A stretch of DNA of 64,000 bases from assembly GCF_000153105.1 (NCBI RefSeq), contig NZ_CH672376.1:4004485-4068484 (forward strand). Direction: 5' to 3'. The position numbers and the translations under genes are program-made. The notes under the pieces were generated by a model that was not told the origin of the DNA, did no database searches, and saw only the letters and a program-made list of their open reading frames with translations. Shown here piece after piece: positions 1 through 9,976 of the stretch. The DNA comes from Blastopirellula marina DSM 3645 (lineage in GTDB: Bacteria > Planctomycetota > Planctomycetia > Pirellulales > Pirellulaceae). Positions within the stretch are counted from its first letter, which is position 1, and the number at the start of each line of letters is the position of its first letter.

Positions 1-2
1 AA

Positions 3-923
3 GCGGAGCTTCGCCGTCAGGTGAAACGCATGCTCGCCGATCCCCAAGCGGACCGATTCTGCGAGTCGTTCCCTCAGCAGTGGCTGCAACTCGACAAAGT
101 CGGCATGTTTCCGCCCGACAAGCAGCTCTATCCCGACTACGATCTGTCGTTAGAGCAAAGCATGGCTCAAGAGACGACGCAGTTTTTCCGCGAAGTCCTG
201 CACAAGGGTCTGACGCTGCAAGAGTTCATTGATTCCGACTGGACGATGGTCAACTCGCGTCTGGCCCAGTTTTATGACCTGCCCGATTCGGTAGGACATA
301 ATTTCGAGCGGGTCTCGTTACAGCCCGACGCACATCGCGGCGGACTATTAAGCCAAGCCGCCATCCTGTCGTTGACCTCCGACGGCACGCGACATCGCCC
401 CGTGCATCGCGGCAAGTACATTCTGGAAACGTTCTTTGGTAAATCGCCTCCGCCGCCGCCTGCCAATGTGGATCCGATTCCGACCAATCCGGTCGATTCT
501 CCCAAGTCCACTCTGCGTCAGAAGCTGGAGGCCCATGTGCACGATGCGTCATGCGCTTCGTGCCATCGTAAGATCGATCCGCTGGGCCTGGCCTTTGAAA
601 ATTTCGACGCGATCGGCCAATGGCGAACCAAGGAAAACGTGCGCGGCTCCGGCGAAGACCCTGCGGTCGATCCGTCTGGACAATTGGCCGATGGACGCAG
701 CTTTCAAACGCCAGCCGAGTTTAAACAATTGATGCTGCAAGATATCGATAAGTTCAACGCGGCGTTCATCGAAAAACTAGCGACCTACGGAATGCGCCGA
801 GCCATGACCTTCGAAGACCGTGAAGACCTGGAGACGATCGCCGCGGCCAGCCGCGCGAGCGACTATCGCTTGCGAGAGATCCTGGAAGCGTTCGTCCTAT
901 CCGACTTGTTCCAAAAGCGTTAA
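3..923 (+). CDS. C-terminal part of a DUF1592/DUF1588/DUF1585 secreted cytochrome-type protein (5' end outside window)
   Basis: The reading frame is open to the first bases of the window, so the gene starts upstream; about 306 codons are visible. The fragment begins inside the DUF1592 domain (the stretch with WLQLDKVGMFPP), continues into DUF1588, which carries a c-type heme motif CASCH followed by RKIDPLGLAFENFDAIGQWR, and ends with DUF1585. Such proteins are planctomycete-typical, exported and probably heme-binding; no reaction has been established as far as I know. It lies 41 bp before a DUF1552 gene on the same strand, the usual pairing, so the two are probably co-transcribed. Family assignment is firm; the function is not known. 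Confidence 0.9.
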   Translation, partial: AELRRQVKRMLADPQADRFCESFPQQWLQLDKVGMFPPDKQLYPDYDLSLEQSMAQETTQFFREVLHKGLTLQEFIDSDWTMVNSRLAQFYDLPDSVGHNFERVSLQPDAHRGGLLSQAAILSLTSDGTRHRPVHRGKYILETFFGKSPPPPPANVDPIPTNPVDSPKSTLRQKLEAHVHDASCASCHRKIDPLGLAFENFDAIGQWRTKENVRGSGEDPAVDPSGQLADGRSFQTPAEFKQLMLQDIDKFNAAFIEKLATYGMRRAMTFEDREDLETIAAASRASDYRLREILEAFVLSDLFQKR

Positions 924-964
924 GCCCGCCTCCACTTCGCTCCGAACCCCAAAGGTGAGATCCG

Positions 965-2347
965 ATGAGCAATTTGAACATGAACCGCTGGCAGGTCAAT
1001 CGCCGCCAAATGCTGCGCGGCGCCGGCGTCTCTCTCGCTTTGCCGTTGCTCAACGCGATGGAACTTCCCACGCTGCACGCAGCGCCGCGGCCCGCGCCGA
1101 ACCAACCGAAGCGGAGCGTCTTTCTCTACATTCCCAACGGCGTAAACACGCTGACCTGGCAAATCGAACAGGCCGGCGCTGACTATCAGTTCAGCACTCC
1201 CATGAAGTCGCTCGAACGACATCGAGACGTCGTGACGCCGATCAGCGGTCTGCATCATCCGATGGTGCTCGGCAAGCATCATAACTGCGATAAAGTTTGG
1301 CTGACCGGAGCGAACGTGCCGTCGGATGGCGGCGCCTTTCGCAACACGGTGTCGGCCGACCAACTGATGGCCGAAGTCCAAGGGCCGTCCACGCGTTTCT
1401 CTTCGGTAGAACTCGCGATCGAAGGGCACTCGCTGGCTTGGTCTCGTGATGGCATTCCGATCCCGGCCGAACGAAATACGCGCGTGATCTTCAACCGATT
1501 GTTTGGCGTCGAGAAACAGAGCATCGGCGAAGTTCGTCGACGGCTGAATCGACGCGGCAGCATTCTGGATGCAGTCGCCGAGGACGCAAGTCGCGTCCAG
1601 CGCAAACTGGGAACCGAGGACCGCTCTAAACTTGACGAGTACTTGACCGCCGTCCGCCAAGTCGAGGTTCGAACGACGCGGGCCGAATCTTGGTTGGACG
1701 TTCCCAAGCCAACGATCCAACCGCAAGAGGAAGCTCGTCTGACGCGAAAGCTGGACATGAGCCAAGTCACCGAATACTACCGTCTGTTCTTCGACCTGAT
1801 GGTTCTCGCTCTGCGAACCGATTCGACCCGCGTAATCACCTGTATGATTTGCAGCGAGTCGAACGGCGGTGCGATTCCTGACATCGGCATTTCGCAAACG
1901 CGACACGGGCTTTCCCACCACAACGGCGATCCCGAACAACTGCGACGTCTGACGGCGACCGATACGTTCCTGGTCGAACAGTACAGCTACTTCCTCGATC
2001 AACTGAAGGCGCATCACGACGATGATCAGCCGCTGCTAGATACGACGCAAGTTCTTTGGGGAAGCGGCATGGCCTATGGGCATAGTCATGGTAACGCCAA
2101 CCTGCCGACGATCCTGGCCGGCGGCAAGGCCTTGGGTCTGAAGCATGGGCAGCACGTTGACTTCAATCTGCCAAAGATCGGCCAGTATGACGTCACCAAC
2201 ACCGACGGCCACTATCGGATCTGTTCGCGTCCGGTCGACGGAAACGCTCGTCTGAGCAATCTGCTGCTGACCATGTTGCAGCGGATGGATGTCGAGGTCG
2301 ATCAGTTCCAAGACAGCGTCGGTCCGATTTCCGAGATCGTGACCTAA
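965..2347 (+). CDS. Tat-exported DUF1552 protein
   Basis: A 460-residue protein. Its N-terminus has a twin-arginine type signal ([18 protein letters not shown] near residues 12-29), so export as a folded, possibly cofactor-bearing protein is likely. The body matches the DUF1552 pattern: an early [12 protein letters not shown] segment, an [14 protein letters not shown] segment in the middle and a C-terminal DSVGPISEI ending. It follows the DUF1592-family gene directly and is followed 42 bp later by a secreted protein gene. DUF1552 proteins are found almost always beside DUF1592-type proteins; their biochemical role is not established. Confidence 0.88.
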   Translation: MSNLNMNRWQVNRRQMLRGAGVSLALPLLNAMELPTLHAAPRPAPNQPKRSVFLYIPNGVNTLTWQIEQAGADYQFSTPMKSLERHRDVVTPISGLHHPMVLGKHHNCDKVWLTGANVPSDGGAFRNTVSADQLMAEVQGPSTRFSSVELAIEGHSLAWSRDGIPIPAERNTRVIFNRLFGVEKQSIGEVRRRLNRRGSILDAVAEDASRVQRKLGTEDRSKLDEYLTAVRQVEVRTTRAESWLDVPKPTIQPQEEARLTRKLDMSQVTEYYRLFFDLMVLALRTDSTRVITCMICSESNGGAIPDIGISQTRHGLSHHNGDPEQLRRLTATDTFLVEQYSYFLDQLKAHHDDDQPLLDTTQVLWGSGMAYGHSHGNANLPTILAGGKALGLKHGQHVDFNLPKIGQYDVTNTDGHYRICSRPVDGNARLSNLLLTMLQRMDVEVDQFQDSVGPISEIVT

Positions 2348-2389
2348 CGCGTTCCCTTTCCAATGATGCACGAAATCGTAGGCCATTTT

Positions 2390-3595
2390 ATGCCGACTCT
2401 TCCGCGATGTCTCTGGTCGATCCTGCCGCTGGTTCTGTTGGCCAGCGGCCTTTCCGCCCAGGAACAGCCGAAATTTCGTACCGATGCAAATCAGGACTCC
2501 AATCTCCCCTGGTTTCAGTTGGTGGATGGCGAGTTCCCGCCAGATGGCGCGGGGCATGCCATCTCGGGAGAATTGATCTCGCTGGATCATGTGGAGCGCA
2601 GGTTTCGGATCCGGGTCGATCGAGATGACACGCAGGACAAGGGAAGACTCGACTTGCCGTTAGAAGGCGATATGCTTCCCTATGGCTCGATCTATTACCT
2701 TGGCGCTCCGGCTGCGTTGCAGGATATTCCTCTTGGGACGCACTTGCACGGTCTCTTTTTTCTGGAAGATCCCCAGGCCAAAGCGGACAAGCCGGACGGT
2801 CCTTATGGACGGACCACGAAGGATGTCAACTTTCGTCGTTGCCTGCGTTTGGAGGATGACTTTTCGTTCTATGCTCGGCAGAACCAAACGTGGCGAATCG
2901 ACGAGGTGAATCTTGACGAGATGACCCTCACTGCGACGCTTCATCAGGCAGGAAAACCGCTCGGCGATACACGAGCTTTTGATCTGCTAAGCAGCACGCG
3001 CGTCTTTCAGGGAACCGGTTTCGCTACCCTGAAGTCGATCAAAGTCGGCCAGGAAGTGTTGTTCAACTTGACCTGGGCGACACTTTACGGTCCGGGGCGA
3101 GTTCAAGAGCTCTGGCTCGACCCAGCAAGTCGCGATCTCGCATCCGAACTGCAGCGGAATCAGCATCACGTGCATACGCGCGACCGGGGCCTGGCCGGGT
3201 GGATCGACGCTGTGGATGACTATAAGCGAACCGTCACCATCACATTCTTCGACGGGGTCGACCCTGTGTTGTTCGAAGAACTAGACGACACGCACGAAAA
3301 ACCGCACGGTTGGCCCTTCTCGTATCCAGAAGATGACCCCCAAGCGCCCAAAGGGGGCATTTGCGTGGCGCGAGAATCGTTGATGACCTATGACCCCGTG
3401 AATGATCGCAAAGGGGGAAACATCCTGGAGATCAAGTCGATCCCCAAGCAGCCAGGCAGCAGCGGCGTGCAAATCCAAGTGAAATGTGGAATGCTGCTCG
3501 AAGGCTTTCGCCCCGGCGGTATCATTCGCTTTTACCCGGCGACGTGGAAAGTCGTCGCATTGCCGCGCGAAGAACAATACTACGGTCGAGAGTAA
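2390..3595 (+). CDS. Secreted protein of unknown function
   Basis: I do not recognise a family. The chosen ATG gives MPTLPRCLWSILPLVLLASG, a clean signal peptide ending near SAQEQP; an upstream in-frame ATG at 2363 would only lengthen the n-region. The mature part (about 375 residues) is rich in beta-type segments and charged residues and contains no CxxCH, no obvious enzyme motif and no second membrane helix. It lies 42 bp after a DUF1552 gene on the same strand and 200 bp before the next DUF1592-type gene, so it is probably an accessory member of the first module. Confidence 0.75.
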   Translation: MPTLPRCLWSILPLVLLASGLSAQEQPKFRTDANQDSNLPWFQLVDGEFPPDGAGHAISGELISLDHVERRFRIRVDRDDTQDKGRLDLPLEGDMLPYGSIYYLGAPAALQDIPLGTHLHGLFFLEDPQAKADKPDGPYGRTTKDVNFRRCLRLEDDFSFYARQNQTWRIDEVNLDEMTLTATLHQAGKPLGDTRAFDLLSSTRVFQGTGFATLKSIKVGQEVLFNLTWATLYGPGRVQELWLDPASRDLASELQRNQHHVHTRDRGLAGWIDAVDDYKRTVTITFFDGVDPVLFEELDDTHEKPHGWPFSYPEDDPQAPKGGICVARESLMTYDPVNDRKGGNILEIKSIPKQPGSSGVQIQVKCGMLLEGFRPGGIIRFYPATWKVVALPREEQYYGRE

Positions 3596-3797
3596 GCACG
3601 AAAGAAGCGAAGTTCGCCGCGCTGGCAAGCATTTTTTCCGTTTCTTTCGCCAATTGCCGGCCATGGTCTTGCCCGGGGGATTCCGCTTTGGGATATCACC
3701 CAGTCGAAATGGACGGATTTTGCGCTGTTCACCAGTTTCTATCCCCATTACCATAAGGATGACATCCCGCCGATCCTTCCCTCCTTAGTTTCCTTCC

Positions 3798-6077
3798 ATG
3801 TCATCCCGTTACCCTCTTTTTCTGCTATGCGCTCTCTTGGCATACGGCTGGATCACGCCTGTCGTCGCCCAAGAGCCTGAGTCCGCCGACCACTTTGAGA
3901 AGAAGATCCGGCCGGTTCTCACGCAGTACTGCGCCGCTTGCCATGATCCGGAAGATCCGAGTAACCACGTGGAGTTTCTCAAAGCGAACACGACGGCCGA
4001 TCTTCAACATCTGCGCGGCATCTGGGGAAGCGCTGCGGCGCAGCTTCGTAATCGTACGATGCCTCCGCCGGATGAGGACCAACCCAGCGAACAGCAGCGT
4101 CTGGAACTGGCGAATTGGATTGACGACCATTTGCGAGCCACCGCGTGCGAACTTGGTCCGTATGCCGGCAACGTGACGACGCGTCGATTGAATCGTTCGG
4201 AATACGAAAACACGATTCGCGATCTCATCGGCCCGCAGCTTGGATACGACGAAACGTTTCCGACCGATGGCGGCGGCGGCGAAGGCTTTAATAACAACGG
4301 CGAAACCCTCTTTTTACCGCCGATGCTGATGGAGCGTTACGTTGAAGCGGCCCAACAAATTCTGGACGCCGCGATCATCACGCCTTCCTTGCGAACCGAA
4401 TTTGCTGCGGACCAGCTAATACCGCTCGTCGAATCGCCAAACGACCAGCCGCGCACGCTAGCGCCAGGACTTGAGCTTTCGGCCGGCGTAGTCATCTATG
4501 TTGCCGGCGACTACGAATTAACCGCAGACGTTCGCAACATGTCGAAACAGGATTTGAAGCTAGTCCTGAAACTCGATGGACTTCCTGCGGACCGATTCCA
4601 GCTGAGTTCGCAAAAGGAACAATCGCTCGGCACCACTGTGCGACTAAGTCGTGGTTTTCATGCGATCGCCCTCCATAATCCCCAGGATCAGCCGGAGATC
4701 GCGCTATTGCGGTTAAAGGTGCAGGAATTGGGCGTCAAACGACCCAAAGCGGCTCAAAAATTCCATGATCACATCTTTCAAGCGAAAGAGGGTAAGTACG
4801 AGAAAGGTCGAATCGCCGCCGAGAAGCTTCTCCGTCGATTCGCGACGCAAGCTTTTCGTCATCCGGTCAGCGATGGCGATCTAGCGCCGTTTCTGGCTTT
4901 GTACGATCGTGCCGCTGACCGGGCCGATCCCTACGAAGAATGCATAAAGCTGGCCCTCAAAGGGATTCTCGTCTCCCCTCACTTTCTGTTTCGAATCGAA
5001 GCGACGCCGAGATCCGCAGAACTAGAACGCATCGACGACTTTGCTTTGGCGACGCGCCTCTCCTATTTCCTCTGGTCGAGCATGCCGGATGAGCGGTTGT
5101 TCGACTTAGCTCGTCAACAGAAGCTCCACGAAACGCCGGTGCTGAAAGCGGAAGTCCAGCGGATGCTGCAGGACGAGAAAGCGGATGTCTTTTTCGCAAC
5201 GTTCACCGGACAGTGGCTCGGCACCAAGGAAGTCGGAGGAAGCGTTGCTCCGATCAACGGCCAGTTCAAAGGCATTTACTCGAGCGAACTCGCCGCCGAC
5301 TTTCGCGCCGAAGCCATTCAACTAACGACCTACGTCGCCAGAGAGAACCGTTCGATCCTCGATTTTCTCGACGCCGATTATTGTTTCTTGAACGATCGAC
5401 TGGCCAAGCACTATGACCTGCCGAAAGTCGCAGGGCGTCAACTGCGCAAGGTTGAAGTGACCAACGGTCAACGCGGCGGTCTCTTGGGGCTCGGCGGCGT
5501 TCACATGGTGACCTCGTACCCGCAACGTTCGAGCCCAGTCCTGCGCGGCGCATGGGTCTTGGAAACGTTGTTCGGTACGCCGGTGCCGAGCCCTCCGGCC
5601 GACATACCCGCTCTGCCCAATAAAGTGAGTGCGAAGAACGCGAAGACGTTCCGCCAGCAGTTGGAAAAGCATCGCGACAACGCTTCGTGCGCCGCTTGCC
5701 ATGACCTGCTCGACCCCATCGGCTTTGGCCTGGACAATTTCGACCTGCTGGGACGCTGGCGCGACAAAACCGAGAACGGCCAAGCGGTGGATGCGACCGG
5801 CGTCCTGCCTTCGGGAGAAAAATTCTCTGGGCCGGCCGAACTGAAAGCGATTCTGCTCGAAAGAAAGCAGGAATTCGCTCGTCATTTAAGTCGCAAGGTC
5901 TTAGGCTATGCGTTAGGACGCAGTTTGGAAGATCCCGATAGTTGCACCATCGAATCGCTGGTGACCTCGCTGGAAGAAAACGATTTTCGCATGCAGACGT
6001 TGATCGAACAGATCGTCCTGAGCACTCCTTTCCAGTATCGGCAACAGGTGAACTCCGCCGATCCGACTTCCCACTAA
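3798..6077 (+). CDS. Secreted DUF1587/1595/1592/1588/1585 cytochrome-type protein
   Basis: A 759-residue exported protein. Residues 1-25 form a signal peptide (ending VVAQ). A c-type heme site YCAACH is at residues 44-49. DUF1587 begins near residue 129 (RRLNRSEYENTIRDLIG), DUF1595 is around 335-400, DUF1592 around 405-535 (RLSYFLWSSMPDERLF), then DUF1588 with a second CAACH motif followed by DLLDPIGFGLDNFDLLGRWR, and a C-terminal DUF1585. Two CxxCH motifs suggest a diheme protein. The next gene, 41 bp downstream, is its DUF1552 partner. Substrate and redox partner are unknown. Confidence 0.9.
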   Translation: MSSRYPLFLLCALLAYGWITPVVAQEPESADHFEKKIRPVLTQYCAACHDPEDPSNHVEFLKANTTADLQHLRGIWGSAAAQLRNRTMPPPDEDQPSEQQRLELANWIDDHLRATACELGPYAGNVTTRRLNRSEYENTIRDLIGPQLGYDETFPTDGGGGEGFNNNGETLFLPPMLMERYVEAAQQILDAAIITPSLRTEFAADQLIPLVESPNDQPRTLAPGLELSAGVVIYVAGDYELTADVRNMSKQDLKLVLKLDGLPADRFQLSSQKEQSLGTTVRLSRGFHAIALHNPQDQPEIALLRLKVQELGVKRPKAAQKFHDHIFQAKEGKYEKGRIAAEKLLRRFATQAFRHPVSDGDLAPFLALYDRAADRADPYEECIKLALKGILVSPHFLFRIEATPRSAELERIDDFALATRLSYFLWSSMPDERLFDLARQQKLHETPVLKAEVQRMLQDEKADVFFATFTGQWLGTKEVGGSVAPINGQFKGIYSSELAADFRAEAIQLTTYVARENRSILDFLDADYCFLNDRLAKHYDLPKVAGRQLRKVEVTNGQRGGLLGLGGVHMVTSYPQRSSPVLRGAWVLETLFGTPVPSPPADIPALPNKVSAKNAKTFRQQLEKHRDNASCAACHDLLDPIGFGLDNFDLLGRWRDKTENGQAVDATGVLPSGEKFSGPAELKAILLERKQEFARHLSRKVLGYALGRSLEDPDSCTIESLVTSLEENDFRMQTLIEQIVLSTPFQYRQQVNSADPTSH

Positions 6078-6117
6078 GCCTCCCTCCGCTTTCTCCCCTT
6101 CAACCAGGAAATCGCCG

Positions 6118-7494
6118 ATGCCACGACCTATTTCGCGCAGGATGTTGCTTCAGGGAACTGGCGCGGCGCTCGCTTTGCCGTGGCTCGAATCAATGAGTCA
6201 GCGCAGCTGGGGTTCTGAATCGCTCAGCGATCCGCCGCAGCGAGCCGCTTTTCTCTTCGTACCCAACGGCGTACGCGGCGATCAGTGGAACCCGGCGAAA
6301 ACCGAGGACGGCAGCTTCGAACTAACGCCGATGCTGCAACCGCTGAAGGACGTCAAAGAAGAAGTCACCATCCTCGAAAACTTGTGGCATAAGCAGACCG
6401 TCGGTCGCAACGGGCACTGGCCCAAGGTTCCTGCTTGGCTCTCTGGCGGTTTCGTCGAACGAACGTCGGGCCGCGACATCAACACCGGCGGCGTCTCGAT
6501 CGATCAGGTCCTGGCCAGCAAAGTGGGCGATCGAACTCCGCTTCCTTCGCTTGAGCTCGGCGTCGATGCGGCCTACACCGGCGTCGACAATGTAGGGGGC
6601 GGCTTCACACGCATTTATGGTTCGCATATTGCCTGGAGAGACCCCCATACGCCGGTTCCGAAAGAGATCGTCCCGCGTTTGGCTTTCGATCGCTTGTTCC
6701 GCACGACCACGGCCGGGCCGGTGGTGTCAGGATTCAATCCCCATCAAAAAGCGGTCGCCGATTCGTTGGCCCGCGACGACGCGAGCGTCCTTGATCTGGT
6801 GCTGGAAGACGCCAAATCGCTGCGCAGCAAAGTGGGCGAAGGAGATCGAGCGAAGCTGGATGAGTATCTCGAATCAGTACGCAGCGTAGAAAAACGTATC
6901 GAAACCGCGCTCAAACCGCAGAAACGCTGGATCAACCAAGGACGCTTCGACCTGCCGCGGCCTGGCCCCGGTATTCCGGAAAGCCACGAAGAGCATGTCC
7001 GCTTGATGCTGGATATTATGGTCCTGGCGTTTTGGACCGATACCACGCGCATTGCAACGTTCATGCTTGGCAACGCCCAAACCGGACGCAATTTCGGCTT
7101 CCTCGATGGAGTTCGCGGTTCGTTCCATGGCCTTTCGCATCATCGCAACGAGCAGAAAGAACGCGAACAGTACGAAAAAATCGTGCTGTGGCACCTAACG
7201 CAATACGCCTATCTGATCGATAAGATGCGCGGCCTTGATGAAGGGGGCCGTTCGCTCTTGGACAACAGCTTGGTGATGTACGGCTCGAGCATTAAAGACG
7301 GCAACACGCATCAAGAAGAAGACCTGCCGCTGCTGTTGGCCGGAAAAGGGGGCGGCTCGTTCAAGACCAACCGCCGCATCACGGCTCCCAAAGAGACGCC
7401 GCTTTGCAACATGTACGTCTCGCTGCTACGACACATGGGCGTCAAAGCGGAAAGCTTTGGCGACAGCACCGGTCACCTGGAAGGATGGAGCTAG
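6118..7494 (+). CDS. Tat-exported DUF1552 protein
   Basis: A 458-residue DUF1552 protein with a twin-arginine-type N-terminus (ISRRMLLQGTGAALALPWLE). It keeps the family landmarks: FLFVPNGVRGDQW near residues 43-55, LAFWTDTTRIATFML in the middle and a C-terminal GDSTGHLEG. It follows its DUF1592-type partner after 41 bp. It is paralogous to the DUF1552 genes at 965, 14241 and 33612 but clearly diverged from them, so the modules are not recent duplicates. Confidence 0.9.
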   Translation: MPRPISRRMLLQGTGAALALPWLESMSQRSWGSESLSDPPQRAAFLFVPNGVRGDQWNPAKTEDGSFELTPMLQPLKDVKEEVTILENLWHKQTVGRNGHWPKVPAWLSGGFVERTSGRDINTGGVSIDQVLASKVGDRTPLPSLELGVDAAYTGVDNVGGGFTRIYGSHIAWRDPHTPVPKEIVPRLAFDRLFRTTTAGPVVSGFNPHQKAVADSLARDDASVLDLVLEDAKSLRSKVGEGDRAKLDEYLESVRSVEKRIETALKPQKRWINQGRFDLPRPGPGIPESHEEHVRLMLDIMVLAFWTDTTRIATFMLGNAQTGRNFGFLDGVRGSFHGLSHHRNEQKEREQYEKIVLWHLTQYAYLIDKMRGLDEGGRSLLDNSLVMYGSSIKDGNTHQEEDLPLLLAGKGGGSFKTNRRITAPKETPLCNMYVSLLRHMGVKAESFGDSTGHLEGWS

Positions 7495-7579
7495 GCAAAC
7501 GCCATTTCCTGCTGGCTGGTCGAAGCCTGACGCCGAGATCAGATTCGCGACCGATTGGATCTCGGATGACAATCAGACC

Positions 7580-8392
7580 ATGTGCCGACGTCTTCTTGCT
7601 GTGCTGTTACTTTCCGCTGGGGTACTTGGGACCATCGGCTGCGTCGTCGCCATCATCGCGGTATGGACTGTCACAATGCGCGTAACGCAGGCGACGGACC
7701 AAGTATTGAACGCTGCCGATGGCGTTCTTGCCGGCGTTCGGGAGCGCGTCGCGAAAGCCGAGGTTCACGTTCAAGCTCTCAAGATCACCTCTCAAGAGAT
7801 CCAGGACGACGCCAAAACCTGGGCACAAGCAGAAGCGGCGGAACTGGTCGGCTCGCGGCTGGGGGTCGAGAAGAAAGCGAAGTTACTTCTGACCGAACTA
7901 GACCGCGCCGAACAATGGCTCGAACTGACTGAATCTTCGGTCCAACTGCTGCAGCAAGCGGCAGCAGCAAGTCAGTCGCTGGGCGTCTCCGTAAAAACCG
8001 ATTCGGTCCACAATCTGGTCGAAGAGGTCGCAGAGATTCAAAAACAACTGCGCCAAGGGATCGAAATCGCAAACAACATCAGCCAGCGTGCCGCGGAGGT
8101 TGGCGAAGGGAAACTGACGGCCGACAAATCGGATCAGATCGCCAAGTTAGTCTTGCGCGTCGTTGCGACGCTAGGGATCATCGATTCTCGAATCCAAGCC
8201 GTTGAGACTCACTTAGCCAAAGTCGAGTCCATGCTGAAAGACTTAAAACAACAGGTCATCCGCTGGGTGAACCTAGCGGCAATCGGAGCCACAACCATCT
8301 TTGCTTGGATGGCGGCCGGCCAATGCGGCTTGTGTTTCCTCGGCATAAGCGGCCTTAGGCGGCGCCATCCAACAGTTGCGCCGCCCCCGTAA
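7580..8392 (+). CDS. Membrane protein with long helical central region, unknown function
   Basis: 270 residues from the ATG at 7580, whose MCRRLLAVLLL start gives a proper N-terminal membrane segment (through about residue 33). The centre (about 40-220) is strongly helical, rich in Ala, Glu, Lys and Gln, and looks like a coiled coil. A second hydrophobic segment (AAIGATTIFAWMAAGQCGL) is near residues 235-255, and a short basic, proline-rich tail follows. The architecture resembles a tethered coiled-coil protein; I recognise no catalytic motif. It lies 85 bp after the DUF1552 gene and could belong to the same transcript. Confidence 0.65.
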   Translation: MCRRLLAVLLLSAGVLGTIGCVVAIIAVWTVTMRVTQATDQVLNAADGVLAGVRERVAKAEVHVQALKITSQEIQDDAKTWAQAEAAELVGSRLGVEKKAKLLLTELDRAEQWLELTESSVQLLQQAAAASQSLGVSVKTDSVHNLVEEVAEIQKQLRQGIEIANNISQRAAEVGEGKLTADKSDQIAKLVLRVVATLGIIDSRIQAVETHLAKVESMLKDLKQQVIRWVNLAAIGATTIFAWMAAGQCGLCFLGISGLRRRHPTVAPPP

Positions 8393-8476
8393 GACCACTG
8401 CGCCATCGACAGCGGGCGCTGCCATGAAATAATCCACCACCCCAGAACTTTCTTCGCTCCCCCGAGGCCCCAGAGC

Positions 8477-9541
8477 ATGCAATCCAAGTCAACCAGCCGA
8501 TCGCTGACGGAGCGTCCCACGACCGATCCGACTCCCCTTTTCGAGCATTTTCGCGGGATGCACGGCTCCGAATTGCTGACCGCTGCGGTCGCGCACTTCA
8601 ATCTGTTTGGCCGGTTGAATCAAGCGCCGGCCGACATCGAGACGCTCCGCAACGAGTTGCAGCTAGAACTGCGCCCCGCGATAGTACTGCTGACCGCATT
8701 AAAGGCGATGGGGCTATTGAAAGAAATCGCTGGTCAGCTTTCCTTGACCGAGTTGGCGGCGGAGCATCTTGTGCCTGGCGGGGCCTTCGACTGCGGAGAC
8801 TACGTCGGGCTGGCCGCACAAAGCCCCGGCGTGCTGTCGATGGTTCATCTGCTAAAGACCAATCGGCCGCTGGGAAGCGACGACGATGACGCCGGCGGCG
8901 CCGCGTTTATCTACCGCGACGGCATGAAGTCGGCGATGGAAGTCGAAGACTCGGCGCGCCACTTTACCTTGGCTCTGGCCGGTCGCGCCAAGAATGTCGC
9001 TCCCGCTTTAGCCGATGTGGTTTCGCTGAGCGATGCGAAACTTCTTCTCGACGTCGGCGGCGGCACCGGCATCTACTCGCACGCACTCTTGCAGAAGAAT
9101 CCTCACCTGCGGGCCATCGTCTTTGATCGTCCTCAAGTTTTGAAGATCGCGGCGCAAATGGGCGAAGCATACGGCGTTAACGATCGTTGCGAATTTGTCA
9201 GCGGAGATATGTTCGCGGATCCGCTGCCAGAGGGCGCTGACACCATCTTGCTCTCCAACATCCTGCACGACTGGGATACGCCGCAATGCCAGCAGTTGGT
9301 CGACCGCTGCGCACAGATCCTTCCCCCCGGCGGGCGCCTGCTGATTCACGACGTCTTTCTCAACGACGCGTTAGATGGTCCGCTGCCGATCGCGCTCTAT
9401 TCGGCTTCGCTCTTCTCCTTCACCGAAGGACGAGCCTACAGCGGCGCCGAATATCGCAGCATGCTGGAGTTCGCCGGTTTGAAGCCTAAGCCGATTGTTC
9501 CCACCTTGGTGCACTGCGGCGTTCTGGCCGGAACAAAATAA
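8477..9541 (+). CDS. SAM-dependent O-methyltransferase (Methyltransf_2 family)
   Basis: 354 residues with the two-domain layout of the acetylserotonin/hydroxyneurosporene O-methyltransferase group. The N-terminal third is a winged-helix dimerisation domain (LFGRLNQAPADIETLRNELQ and following). The SAM-binding glycine motif LLDVGGGTGIYS is at about residues 188-200. Downstream are FVSGDMF and LLSNILHDWDTPQCQQLV, which carries the His-Asp pair seen at this position in the family. It would transfer a methyl group to an oxygen of a small hydroxylated substrate; the substrate cannot be predicted. No biosynthetic partners are adjacent. Confidence 0.85.
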   Translation: MQSKSTSRSLTERPTTDPTPLFEHFRGMHGSELLTAAVAHFNLFGRLNQAPADIETLRNELQLELRPAIVLLTALKAMGLLKEIAGQLSLTELAAEHLVPGGAFDCGDYVGLAAQSPGVLSMVHLLKTNRPLGSDDDDAGGAAFIYRDGMKSAMEVEDSARHFTLALAGRAKNVAPALADVVSLSDAKLLLDVGGGTGIYSHALLQKNPHLRAIVFDRPQVLKIAAQMGEAYGVNDRCEFVSGDMFADPLPEGADTILLSNILHDWDTPQCQQLVDRCAQILPPGGRLLIHDVFLNDALDGPLPIALYSASLFSFTEGRAYSGAEYRSMLEFAGLKPKPIVPTLVHCGVLAGTK

Positions 9542-9595
9542 CCACTTGGCTGAAAGGCCTCCCCTCTCTCGACTTTTCCAAGTGCGCAATTTTCC

Positions 9596-9745
9596 CGGTT
9601 GACCCCGATAGCTCCGCTGTCGGGGCGGAGCAGTCGTAGAAAGCATTGGTTCCCAGGACGCAGTTCAGGATCTTTCGCCATTTCAAACGATGCCCAGACC
9701 ACCGCAGTAAGTCCGACCGCGGCTCGATGCCTTCGACCGACTTGC
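9596..9745. repeat. Dispersed palindromic repeat, copy 1 (MITE-like)
   Basis: This 150-bp stretch is a diverged copy of the 183-bp element at 25806-25988. It starts with a hairpin end (CCCCGATAGC...GTCGGGG) and shares a conserved core, including 21 identical bases at 9711-9731 and 25921-25941. An inner arm pair (around 9630 and 9728) is also inverted. The right terminal repeat present at 25.9 kb is missing or lost here. The rest of the 435-bp gap before the sigma factor (9746-9976) shows nothing recognisable beyond an AT-rich stretch near 9910-9940 that could hold the sigma-factor promoter. Confidence 0.7.
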
Positions 9746-9976
9746 AGAAGCGAACTCGTGGAGCCGTAGTCTCTTCGCCAGACGTTAAAAGGGCTCGGTA
9801 TAGAGTGGTGATCATCGACATTGGGAACCAGCGAAAATCTGCCGATGCTCAGTTCGATCACCACAACGCGCTACAAGGGAAAACACCGCCCCCTTCCCTT
9901 GATTTAGACAATTTTTGCTGGAATAAATAAAAACATTGGTAAGTCTGCGATTGCCCGTGTCATAGAGAAGTAACTC

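Noticed and set aside
920..2017. Long minus-strand open frame opposite the DUF1552 gene
   Set aside because: It is the antisense shadow of a well-supported DUF1552 coding region, with no recognisable domain or ribosome-binding site.
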